From contig NZ_MUMI01000126.1 in the NCBI RefSeq assembly GCF_002155975.1, forward strand, positions 1-48,377: 48,377 nucleotides of DNA, given 5' to 3'. The translations under genes were made by a program, and so were the position numbers. This DNA comes from Amycolatopsis kentuckyensis (GTDB lineage Bacteria > Actinomycetota > Actinomycetes > Mycobacteriales > Pseudonocardiaceae). Below, one piece after another: positions 7,683 to 15,310 of the stretch; the first letter of the stretch is position 1; each line of letters starts with the position of its first letter. The notes beneath the pieces are model-generated. The model was not told the origin of the DNA, made no database searches, and saw only the letters and a list, made by a program, of their open reading frames with translations.

Positions 7683-8729
7683 ATGAAAGCAGAACCGGAA
7701 ATCGCCTCGGCCGGACTCGGCCGGCGCACCGTGTTGCTCGGCGCGGCCGCGGGCGCCGGCGCGCTCGTCCTCGGCACCGGCGCCCCGGCACAGGCGGTCG
7801 CCGCACCCGAGGCGGCGTTCTTCAAGGGCGCCGACATCAGCTGGGCCCCGCAGATGGAAGCCCACGGCTACACCTGGAAGAACGCCGCCGGGCAGGCGCA
7901 GGACCTGCTGACCATCCTCAAGGGGTACGGCATCAACGCCATCCGCCTGCGGACCTTCGTCAACCCGTCCGGCAGCGCCACCGACGGCCACTGCAGCATC
8001 ACCGAGGTCGCCGCGCTGGCCAAACGGGTCAAGGCCGCGGGCATGTCCCTCATGCTGGACTACATGTTCGGCGACACCTGGAACTCCGTCGGCGTGCAGA
8101 ACCCGCCCGCGGCGTGGAAGAACATGAGCTACAACCAGATGCTGTCGGCCATGAACTCCTACGTCGGCCAGACCATGAACGTCATGAAGACCAACGACGT
8201 CCTCCCGACCTGGGTGCAGATCGGCAACGAGATCAACAGCGGCATCTGCCGCCCGGTCGGCAGCGTCTCCAACGGAGCACAGATGACCGGCCTGCTCAAC
8301 GCCGCGTACAACCAGGTCAAGCAGGTGTCGCCGAGCACCACCGTGTGCATCCACCTCGCGCAGCCGCAGAAGTGGGACTCGATGCAGACCTTCTTCAGCC
8401 GCTACGCCGGAAACGGCGGCAAGTGGGACATGTCGGTCTTCTCCTCCTACGGCAGCGCGGACCTCGCCGCCGGGATCGTGGCGAACATGCAGAAGATCGC
8501 CGGCCAGTACGGGAAGCCGTTCCTGCAGAGCGAGTTCGGCGGCCCGGTGAGCAAGGTTTCGGCCACCAAGGCCTCGCTGGTGGCCTACCTCGGCGCGCTC
8601 AAGAGCACCGGCGGCCAGGGCCTGTTCTACTGGGAGCCGGAGGGCTACTCGCCGTTCACCGGCTACGCCAACGTCGCCTGGGACTCCGCCACCCGCAAGC
8701 CCACCGCCATCATGGACGGCTTCAAGTAG
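7683..8729 (+). CDS. GH53-like endo-beta-1,4-galactanase, secreted
   Basis: The 348-aa product has a Tat-like signal (GLGRRTVLLGAAAGAGALVLG, cleavage near APAQA at 35-38) and a TIM barrel of the arabinogalactan endo-galactanase type. FFKGADISWAPQMEAHGYTWKNAAG and YGINAIRLRTFVNP are family-like openings. The acid/base is Glu183 in QIGNEIN. The nucleophile is probably Glu284 in LQSEFGGP. Classical GH53 enzymes have ETAYP at this point, so this is a divergent member, and the substrate could be a variant beta-galactan. The start is fixed by GAAGGAG eight bases upstream of ATG 7683; an in-frame ATG at 7578 has no such site and falls on the operator. The gene is single, ends at a strong hairpin, and has a LacI-type operator upstream. 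Confidence 0.78.
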   Translation: MKAEPEIASAGLGRRTVLLGAAAGAGALVLGTGAPAQAVAAPEAAFFKGADISWAPQMEAHGYTWKNAAGQAQDLLTILKGYGINAIRLRTFVNPSGSATDGHCSITEVAALAKRVKAAGMSLMLDYMFGDTWNSVGVQNPPAAWKNMSYNQMLSAMNSYVGQTMNVMKTNDVLPTWVQIGNEINSGICRPVGSVSNGAQMTGLLNAAYNQVKQVSPSTTVCIHLAQPQKWDSMQTFFSRYAGNGGKWDMSVFSSYGSADLAAGIVANMQKIAGQYGKPFLQSEFGGPVSKVSATKASLVAYLGALKSTGGQGLFYWEPEGYSPFTGYANVAWDSATRKPTAIMDGFK

Positions 8730-8734
8730 GCCGA

Positions 8735-8767
8735 ATCGGCGGTGGCCCGCACCGGGCCACCGCCGAT
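8735..8767. terminator. Strong bidirectional terminator hairpin
   Basis: Two perfect 14-bp arms (8735-8748 and 8754-8767) enclose a five-base loop. The hairpin starts six bases after the GH53 stop and ends eight bases before the stop of the convergent PL9 gene, so it can end transcripts from both sides. Confidence 0.85.
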
Positions 8768-8775
8768 CTGTCCAC

Positions 8776-10083
8776 TCAGGACTCGAAGGCGCCGAGGTCG
8801 GGAGCGCTGCCGGTGTAGGGCAGGCCGACGTTGGTGCCCTTGTCGATCAGCGAACTGTTCGACGCGAGGCGCAGGTTCGGCAACACCGGCAGGCTGCCGT
8901 CGGCCTGGCGCCGCGCGTCCCAGCCACTGGTCGAGACGCTCCGGAACTGCGCGTCCGACAGCGTGCCGCCCACGTTCCAGGAGTTGTACGAAGCGCTCGT
9001 GCCGGACATGTTCGAAGTCAGCGTTCCCGCGTAGGCGATGTTGTTGCGGAGGTTGCCCAGTCCGGTGGCCCCGCCGCTCGAGGTGATGCCGAGCATGTTG
9101 TAGTCCGGGTGGTTGTCGTAGCTGGTGTTGTTGAAGTAGTCGTTGGCCAGCGTGTGGTGGTTGGCGTAGAAGCCGGCGGCCCTGTTGGTGAACGCCACCG
9201 AGGTGCGGACGTAGTGCTTGACGCCGTTGCTGACGTACTTGCCGCCGTAGCCGCCCATCTTGAAGCCGTTGCCGTTGCCGGACGGCGTGGTCGTCTGCGG
9301 CAGGTAGCCGTTGCGCCACGCCCACGAGTTCTCGATGGTCACCGACGAGAACGCGTTGATCAGGTCGAACCCGTCGTCGGAGTTCCACCACGCCCGGCAG
9401 CCGCGGAAGACGTTGCCCGGGTGGTTGGCGGAGATGTGCGCGCCGAACCCGTCGGCACTTTCGCCGGCGCCGTTCGACGTGCGCGGGTCGTAGTTGTCGT
9501 GGGAATCGGAATTGACGACGAGGTTGCCCCCGCCGTCCTGGATGAACAACCCGGGCCCCATGTTGTGGTGCAGGTTGAGCAGTTCGAACGTGTTGTTGCT
9601 CCCGGAGATCCAGATACCCCACGACTCGTGGTTCAGGTTGTTGTTCTGGGGGACTCCCTTGACTTCCAGTCCCTTGAGGTGAAGGTAGCTGCCGGTGACG
9701 TCGAAGCCCTTGATCCGGCAGTCGTCGCTCACCCGGGAGAAGTCGAAGACCGGTGTTTCGCCGGGGTAGGCCCAGTAGCGGATCGGGCTGCCGGAACTGC
9801 CGCTCTTGTTCAGCGTGATCGCGTCCACCCGGTCGGTCTGGCTCGCGCAGGCCTTGTTCGCGCGGGAGTAGGTGTAGGTGCCGCCGCGCAGGTACACCGT
9901 GTCGCCCGCCTGCGCGACGGCCTGGGCGTGCGCGACCGACGCCCACGGCGCGGCCTGCGTCCCGGCGGCGGTGTCGCTGCCCGACGGAGCGACGTAGTAG
10001 GTCTTCCCGGCCGCCGCGGCGGCCGGCGCGCCGGCGACGGTCACCGCGGTCGCGAACACCACGAGGGAGACGGCGAGTTTCAT
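8776..10083 (-). CDS. PL9 family pectate lyase, secreted
   Basis: This 435-aa protein has a Sec signal (MKLAVSLVVFATAVTVAGAPAAAA) and a right-handed parallel beta-helix. It cleaves polygalacturonate by beta-elimination using calcium. The PL9 signature is intact: SADGF (Asp211), GCRAWWNSDDGFD (Asp236, Asp237, Asp240) and GNGFKMGG (Lys275). These match the calcium ligands and catalytic lysine of Pel9A almost residue for residue in spacing. The N-terminal strand KTYYVAPSGSDTAAGTQAAPWAS is also typical. There is no carbohydrate-binding module. The start ATG at 10083 has GGAG nearby and lies 15 bp after the GH2 stop. It is the last gene of a five-gene minus-strand run from the promoter near 17.6 kb, ending at the 8735-8767 hairpin. 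Confidence 0.93.
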   Translation of the reverse strand: MKLAVSLVVFATAVTVAGAPAAAAAGKTYYVAPSGSDTAAGTQAAPWASVAHAQAVAQAGDTVYLRGGTYTYSRANKACASQTDRVDAITLNKSGSSGSPIRYWAYPGETPVFDFSRVSDDCRIKGFDVTGSYLHLKGLEVKGVPQNNNLNHESWGIWISGSNNTFELLNLHHNMGPGLFIQDGGGNLVVNSDSHDNYDPRTSNGAGESADGFGAHISANHPGNVFRGCRAWWNSDDGFDLINAFSSVTIENSWAWRNGYLPQTTTPSGNGNGFKMGGYGGKYVSNGVKHYVRTSVAFTNRAAGFYANHHTLANDYFNNTSYDNHPDYNMLGITSSGGATGLGNLRNNIAYAGTLTSNMSGTSASYNSWNVGGTLSDAQFRSVSTSGWDARRQADGSLPVLPNLRLASNSSLIDKGTNVGLPYTGSAPDLGAFES

Positions 10084-10097
10084 GGGCACTCCAAAGG

Positions 10098-12356
10098 TCA
10101 GTTGCAGCTGCCGGAGCACGGCACGAACGGCGCCGTCGTCCCGGTCAGCGTCGTGGTGCCGAGCGTCAGCCCGGCCGAGCTCGCGGTCACCGTGACGGTG
10201 CCCGCGCCGGTCGCCCGCACCAGGCCGTACGCGACGCCCTGGTAGGCCTTCCGCACCGAGCCGCGGAACGTCTCCTGCACCGGGCTCCCGCTGTCGACCG
10301 CCACCAGCACGCCCGGCCCGCTGACGCTGAACGTGATCGGGGCGGACGAGCCGGTCACCACGCGGCCCGAGGAGTCGGCCACGGTCGCCTTGACGTACGA
10401 GACGTCGTCCACATCGGTCGACACGGTGCTGTGGTCGGGCGAGAGCAGCACGCGGTTCGCCGTGGTGCCCGTCGCCGGGGGTGACGTCGTGGGCGCGCCC
10501 CAGGTGCGCTGCCACGAATACCCGATCGGCCGGACCGTGCCGACGCCGTCCATCAGGCCGAAGTCCGGCTCACCGCGTGGCCACAGCCCGTCGGCCTCAC
10601 CCAGGTAGGCCGCACCGGTCCAGAGGAAGAGGCCGGTGATCATCGGGTTGTTCTTCACCGCCGTCCACGCGGAGGTGTCGGTGCCCATCTCGGTGAAGAG
10701 CCCGGCCCGCGCGGGTGCCGCCTTCGCGGCCTGGAGCACCTCGTCCGGCCGGTAGTTGCCGCCGAAGACGTCGACGATGGTCCGGGTGGCCCCGGTGACG
10801 TCGCCGCTGTCGGCCGGCCGGAACAGCGCCTGGGTGACCGGACGGCCCGGGTCCAGGCTGTGCGCGAGGGCGACCATCCGGGTCAGCAGCGGTGTCCGGG
10901 TCGCGATCGGGTCGCGGATCTCGTTGCCGGTGCTCCACATCGCCACGCTGGGGTGGTTGCGGTCGCGCATGACCACGCTGGTCGCGTCCACCTGGTACCA
11001 CGGCACCGAGCCGCTCGCGCCGGGCACCGCCGGTGTGCCGGTGGGTGCGGACGCCGTCCGGTTGAAGTACGTCGCGTAGTCGCCGACGTCGGAGTACTTG
11101 TGCTGGGTCCAGACGTCGAAGAACTCGTCGAGGACCAGGAACCCCATCCGGTCGGTCAGCTCGAGCAACGCCGGGCTCGGCGGGTCGTGCGCGGTGCGGA
11201 TGGCGTTCACCCCGAGCGCCTTCAGCTGGGCGAGCCGCCGCTGCACGGCCCGTTGCGGGGCCGCCATCCCGAGCCCGTGCAGGTCCTGGTGCAGCGCGAC
11301 ACCCTGGAACTTCACGTTCTTGCCGTTGAGGCTCATCCCGGTCGAGGCGCTGAACGTCAGGGTGCGGATGCCCACGGACGTGACGTCGTCGTCCACCGCG
11401 GTCCCACCGGAGAGGACGGTGGTCGCCAGCGAGTACAGGTTCGGGTTCGCCAGGTCCCACAGCCTCGGGTTGCTCACCGGCACGTCGTAGGCGAAGATGG
11501 CCGACGCCCCGGCGGCGATGGTCTTGGCCGCCGTCGTCACCGCGGGCAGTGCGGCCCCGCCCGGGTCGCTGAGCACGCCCTGGACGCTGACGCTCGCCGC
11601 CGCGCCGCCTTCGTTGACCACCGTGGTTTCCGCGTGCACGGTGTTCGCGTTCGGGGTGGTGACCCGGGTCGCCCACTGTCCGATGTGGATCGGGTCGGTC
11701 GCGATGAGCCGGACGTCCCGGTAGATCCCGGCGCCGGTGTAGTAGCGCGATGCCGGTTGCGACGTCGTGTCCGTCTTGACGGCGACCACGTTTTCGCCGC
11801 CGGGCTTCGCCGCCGCCGTGATGTCGTAGCGGAAACTGGTGTACCCGTAGGGGTGCGTGCCGATGAGCGTGCCGTTGACGTACACGCTCGCGTTGGCCAT
11901 CACGCCGTCGAACTCGAGGAACACCTTCCGGCCGGCGGGCACCCCGGCCAGCGAGAAGTGCTTGCGGTACCAGCCGATCCCCGACGGTAGGTAGCCACCG
12001 CGGCCAGTGCTCGGCGCCGACTGCGAGAACGGGTTGGCCGGCGGAGTGCGGCCCTCGATGCTCCAGTCGTGCGGCACGCTGAGCTTGCGCCAGCCGCCGT
12101 CGTCGTAGGACGCGCCACCGGCGCCGCTGGCGTCACCGTAGTTGAACAGCCAGCCGGCGTCGAAGTCCGTGACCACCCGGTACCGGTCGGCCGCGGCGGC
12201 GGTGCCGGACACCACGGTCAGCGGCGCGAGCACGAGCGCCACCACCCCGGCGACGGCGCGCCAGGCCGGTGCGGCGCCGCGTACATCGCGCCGCCGCCCA
12301 CCAAGCCGAAGGTCACCGCGGCGGCGACCATGGCCCACGTCAGCTTCCGGGAACAT
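10098..12356 (-). CDS. GH2 family beta-galactosidase, secreted (5' end possibly frame-disturbed)
   Basis: The 752-aa product has the GH2 order: jelly-roll (about 60-225, GWYRKHFSL, YVNGTLIGTHPYGYTSFRYDIT), Ig-like domain (about 226-335), TIM barrel (about 340-640) and a C-terminal Ig-like domain (about 650-740). The acid/base is Glu479 in WSTGNEI and the nucleophile Glu556 in LFTEMG. It probably trims galactose from oligosaccharides made by the GH53 galactanases. ATG 12356 has GAGGAAGG eight bases upstream. The first 30 codons have unusually poor G/C third positions, while another frame there reads as a good signal peptide. The in-frame hydrophobic segment AVAGVVALVLAPLTVVSG still gives a signal sequence. 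The gene lies 28 bp after the PL11 gene and 14 bp before PL9 in the same operon. Confidence 0.88.
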   Translation of the reverse strand: MFPEADVGHGRRRGDLRLGGRRRDVRGAAPAWRAVAGVVALVLAPLTVVSGTAAAADRYRVVTDFDAGWLFNYGDASGAGGASYDDGGWRKLSVPHDWSIEGRTPPANPFSQSAPSTGRGGYLPSGIGWYRKHFSLAGVPAGRKVFLEFDGVMANASVYVNGTLIGTHPYGYTSFRYDITAAAKPGGENVVAVKTDTTSQPASRYYTGAGIYRDVRLIATDPIHIGQWATRVTTPNANTVHAETTVVNEGGAAASVSVQGVLSDPGGAALPAVTTAAKTIAAGASAIFAYDVPVSNPRLWDLANPNLYSLATTVLSGGTAVDDDVTSVGIRTLTFSASTGMSLNGKNVKFQGVALHQDLHGLGMAAPQRAVQRRLAQLKALGVNAIRTAHDPPSPALLELTDRMGFLVLDEFFDVWTQHKYSDVGDYATYFNRTASAPTGTPAVPGASGSVPWYQVDATSVVMRDRNHPSVAMWSTGNEIRDPIATRTPLLTRMVALAHSLDPGRPVTQALFRPADSGDVTGATRTIVDVFGGNYRPDEVLQAAKAAPARAGLFTEMGTDTSAWTAVKNNPMITGLFLWTGAAYLGEADGLWPRGEPDFGLMDGVGTVRPIGYSWQRTWGAPTTSPPATGTTANRVLLSPDHSTVSTDVDDVSYVKATVADSSGRVVTGSSAPITFSVSGPGVLVAVDSGSPVQETFRGSVRKAYQGVAYGLVRATGAGTVTVTASSAGLTLGTTTLTGTTAPFVPCSGSCN

Positions 12357-12384
12357 GGAACGCACCTTCCTCGAGGTCGGCCGG

Positions 12385-14199
12385 TCACCGGGCCAGCGCG
12401 AAACTGGGGTGCGGTGGCTGGTTGTAGGCCGTGTTCTGCCACGCCACGGCCTCGCGGTACTGCCGGTCCTGCATCAGCGACACGTGCGAGATGCTCGTCG
12501 CGTCCGTGGTCGAGTAGATCCGCAGCGCGCGGTTGTCCGACGTCGGCCAGACGACCTCTTCGCGCCAGTCGCCGAACAGGTCGGCCTGCAGCGACGGCGT
12601 GTTCTTCGTGCCGTTGTTCGCGTGCACGCCGGAGCCGGTCAGCAGCCGGGTGTCGCCGCCGGTGCCGTACTTGTCGATGTGGGTGCCGTCGAGCAGCTCG
12701 CGCTGGGCGTCGCCGTCCCAGTAGATGACGAAGTTCGTCGACGACGGCTTGCGCCCGATGTTCTGCCCGCTGGTGTTCAGCAGCCCGGACACCGCGGACG
12801 ACCACGACTCGGCACCGGGGCTGCCGGCGTAGATGTCGTCCGAGACACCGCGTCCGTTGTCGCAGTTGCAGGAGGCGTTCTGCCAGATGATCTGGCCCGT
12901 CTTCGCGTCGGCCATCCAGGCGGCGGGCTTGGCCTTGTCCTCGTCCACTTTGAACTCTTCCAGGCCCGCACGGCTCGGGATCAGGTCGCCGACGTGCATG
13001 GCGTCGCCGTGGCCGTTGCGGGTGTTCCACAGTGGACTGCCGTTGTCGTCGATCGCCATGGCGCCGAAGACGATCTCGTCCCGGCCGTCGCCGTCGGCGT
13101 CCGCGATGGCCAGCTGGTGGTTGCCCTGGCCGGCGTACTGCGAGCCGGCCGAGTTCGAGTCGAACTTCCACCGCTCGGTCAGCGCCCCGTTCCGGAAGTC
13201 CCAGGCGGCGATCACGGTCCGCGTGTAGTAGCCGCGGCTCATGATCAGGCTCGGGCGGGCCCCGTCCAGGTAGGCCGTCCCGGCGAGGAACCGGTCGACG
13301 CGGTTGCCGTAGCTGTCACCCCACGAGGACACCGTGCCGCGCGGCGGGTCGTAGTTGACGGTGGACACCGCGGCGCCGGTCTGGCCGGCGAACATCGTCA
13401 GGAACTCCGGGCCGGACAGGACGTACCCGCTCGAGTTGCGGTAGTCGGCGCTCGCGTTGCCGATGACCTGGCCGGTGCCCGACCGGGTGCCGTCCGCGGT
13501 CTTCATCGCGACCTCGGCCTTGCCGTCGCCGTCGTAGTCGAAGACCTGGAACTGCGTGTAGTGCGCGCCGGCGCGGATGTTGCGCCCGAGGTCGATCCGC
13601 CAGAGGCGGGTGCCGTCGAGCCGGTAGGCGTCGACGTAGACGTTGCCGGTGTAGCCGGACTGCGAGTTGTCCTTCGAGTTGGTCGGATCCCACTTCAGCA
13701 CGAGCTCGTACTGGCCGTCGCCGTCCAGGTCGCCGGCGCTGGCGTCGTTCGCGGTGTAGGTGTAGCTCTCCCCCGACGGCGTCGTGCCCCCGGACGGCGG
13801 CTGGATCGGGACGTCCCGGGTGCTCGCGGCGACCCCGCTGGTCAAGGTCAGCGAATCCTCGGCGGCGAAGGCCGACATCCGCTCGACGCCGCCGCTCACC
13901 GCGCGCACGGTGTACCGGGCCCCGGCGGGCGCGCCCGCGTCCACGAAGGTCGTCGGTCCGCTGACCGGGTTCGCGGTCACCCTGGTCCCGTCGCGGTAGA
14001 CGGTGAAGGCCACGCCGGCCGGGTCGTCGGCCAGCAGGCGCCAGCCGACGGTGTTGCCCTGGGCGGTGTGGACGCTGACCACCCCGCGGTTCAGCTTGTC
14101 GATCTGCGGCGTGGCCGCGACGGCGGCCGGGACGGGCACCAGACCCGCCGCCAGCACCCCCGCGGCGGCGAGAGCCAGCCGCTTGCCGAAGTTACGCAT
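12385..14199 (-). CDS. PL11 family rhamnogalacturonan lyase, secreted
   Basis: The 604-aa protein cuts the rhamnose-galacturonate backbone of rhamnogalacturonan I by beta-elimination. A Sec signal (MRNFGKRLALAAAGVLAAGLVPVPAAVA) is followed by an N-terminal beta-domain (about 30-135), then an eight-bladed beta-propeller of the YesW/YesX type. It carries repeated calcium-binding FG-GAP-like loops such as GDLDGDGQYELVLKWDPTNSKD, FDYDGDGKAEVAMKTADGT and ADADGDGRDEIVFGAM. The family-typical WDFRNGALTERWKFDSN and QADLFGDWREEVVWP are also present. Length equals the catalytic unit alone, with no extra binding module. ATG 14199 follows the upstream CE12 stop by 26 bp. It is third in the five-gene operon. 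Confidence 0.95.
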   Translation of the reverse strand: MRNFGKRLALAAAGVLAAGLVPVPAAVAATPQIDKLNRGVVSVHTAQGNTVGWRLLADDPAGVAFTVYRDGTRVTANPVSGPTTFVDAGAPAGARYTVRAVSGGVERMSAFAAEDSLTLTSGVAASTRDVPIQPPSGGTTPSGESYTYTANDASAGDLDGDGQYELVLKWDPTNSKDNSQSGYTGNVYVDAYRLDGTRLWRIDLGRNIRAGAHYTQFQVFDYDGDGKAEVAMKTADGTRSGTGQVIGNASADYRNSSGYVLSGPEFLTMFAGQTGAAVSTVNYDPPRGTVSSWGDSYGNRVDRFLAGTAYLDGARPSLIMSRGYYTRTVIAAWDFRNGALTERWKFDSNSAGSQYAGQGNHQLAIADADGDGRDEIVFGAMAIDDNGSPLWNTRNGHGDAMHVGDLIPSRAGLEEFKVDEDKAKPAAWMADAKTGQIIWQNASCNCDNGRGVSDDIYAGSPGAESWSSAVSGLLNTSGQNIGRKPSSTNFVIYWDGDAQRELLDGTHIDKYGTGGDTRLLTGSGVHANNGTKNTPSLQADLFGDWREEVVWPTSDNRALRIYSTTDATSISHVSLMQDRQYREAVAWQNTAYNQPPHPSFALAR

Positions 14200-14225
14200 G
14201 ACTCCTCATTTCTGCAGTGGACCGC

Positions 14226-15281
14226 TCAGCGCAGGTAACCCGCGAGGGACAGGTTCAGTTCGCGGACGCCCTGCACCACGAGATTCGCCATCTGGGCCGC
14301 GCCGTAGGCCGAGAAGTGCGTGTTGTCGGTGACGCCGTCGGCGGCCTGGGTGAGGTAGATCTTCTGCGACGCCGACGGGCCGAGGGACTCGACCAGGGCT
14401 TTGCTCTTGGCCGTCAGGTCGATCACCGGCACGTTCGCGCTCTTGCCGAGCGCCCGGATCACCGCGGGCAGGTCGGCGCCCACGCCGTTGACGTGCAAGG
14501 CGGTTTCGGTCAGCTTGGTACCGCTGAACAGCCGCCGCACCGGTGGCGTCACCAGCACCGGGATGCCGCCGCGTTCCCGGACGCCGTTGACCAGCTTCGA
14601 GAGGTTGTCGCGGAACGCCGTCGCCGACGTCTGCTTGTCGTTGTGCCCGAACTGGACGAGCACCAGGTCCTGGCTCTTGATCAGCGGCTTGAGCGTGGGG
14701 AACAGTTTGCCGTTCGACAGGAAGCTGCCCGAGCTCTCGCCCGAGTCCCCGTAGTTGGCGATCACGGCCCCGCCGCGCACGGCGGCGGGCAGGATCTGGC
14801 CCCAGCCGGTGTAGGGCGCCACCGGCTGGTCGCAGACGGTCGAGTCGCCGGCCAGGTACGTCACCAGCGGGGCCGCGGCCGCTGTCACGGTCAGCGAGCC
14901 GATCGCGGGCGCGCTGCCGCCGAACGTGATGTCCAGGCCCGCGGTGCCGGTGCCGCCCTGGCCGGTGGGCTGCCCCTCGGGGGTGCGCACATTGACCGTG
15001 ACCGTCGTGGGGACGACCTGGCCCGCGCTCGTCGCGACGGCGTTCAGGACCTGCCGGCGCGCCTCCACCGCCATCGAGGTGTTCGCCGCCTTCGCCGGGC
15101 TGCCGAGCCCCACCGTGACGTCGTAGTTTCCCGGCGCGACGGCGAAGTGGCACTTGATCGGCGCGGTGCCCGAGCACGGTGCGGGAAGCGCTTGCTGGAC
15201 GGCCGCGGCCACCTCCGGTGCGGGAACCAGGGTGGCCGCGGCCAGGCCGGCGAGGATGACCGCTCCCTGCCTGAGTGACAT
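14226..15281 (-). CDS. CE12-type rhamnogalacturonan acetylesterase, secreted (copy 1)
   Basis: The 351-aa protein removes acetyl groups from galacturonate in rhamnogalacturonan I. After a Sec signal (cleavage near VAAA, 24-27) there is an N-terminal beta-domain of about 110 residues (CSGTAPIKCHFAVAPGNYDVTVGLG), then an SGNH hydrolase domain from about 138. Block I is AGDSTVCD (Ser147), block III GHNDKQT (Asn214), block V DNTHFS (Asp319, His322). The same two-domain layout is found in the plus-strand copy at 26561. The start ATG 15281 has AGGAG six bases upstream and sits 29 bp after the mannanase stop, so it is second in the operon. Some CE12 members also take acetyl groups from xylan, which cannot be excluded. 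Confidence 0.92.
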   Translation of the reverse strand: MSLRQGAVILAGLAAATLVPAPEVAAAVQQALPAPCSGTAPIKCHFAVAPGNYDVTVGLGSPAKAANTSMAVEARRQVLNAVATSAGQVVPTTVTVNVRTPEGQPTGQGGTGTAGLDITFGGSAPAIGSLTVTAAAAPLVTYLAGDSTVCDQPVAPYTGWGQILPAAVRGGAVIANYGDSGESSGSFLSNGKLFPTLKPLIKSQDLVLVQFGHNDKQTSATAFRDNLSKLVNGVRERGGIPVLVTPPVRRLFSGTKLTETALHVNGVGADLPAVIRALGKSANVPVIDLTAKSKALVESLGPSASQKIYLTQAADGVTDNTHFSAYGAAQMANLVVQGVRELNLSLAGYLR

Positions 15282-15310
15282 GAGGACTCCTTTGTCCTGA
15301 GCGGCTTCTT

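Noticed and set aside
15182-15193. GGAAGCGCTTGC inside the CE12 gene as an operator
   Set aside because: Internal to the coding region, imperfect, and the gene is already served by the upstream operon promoter.
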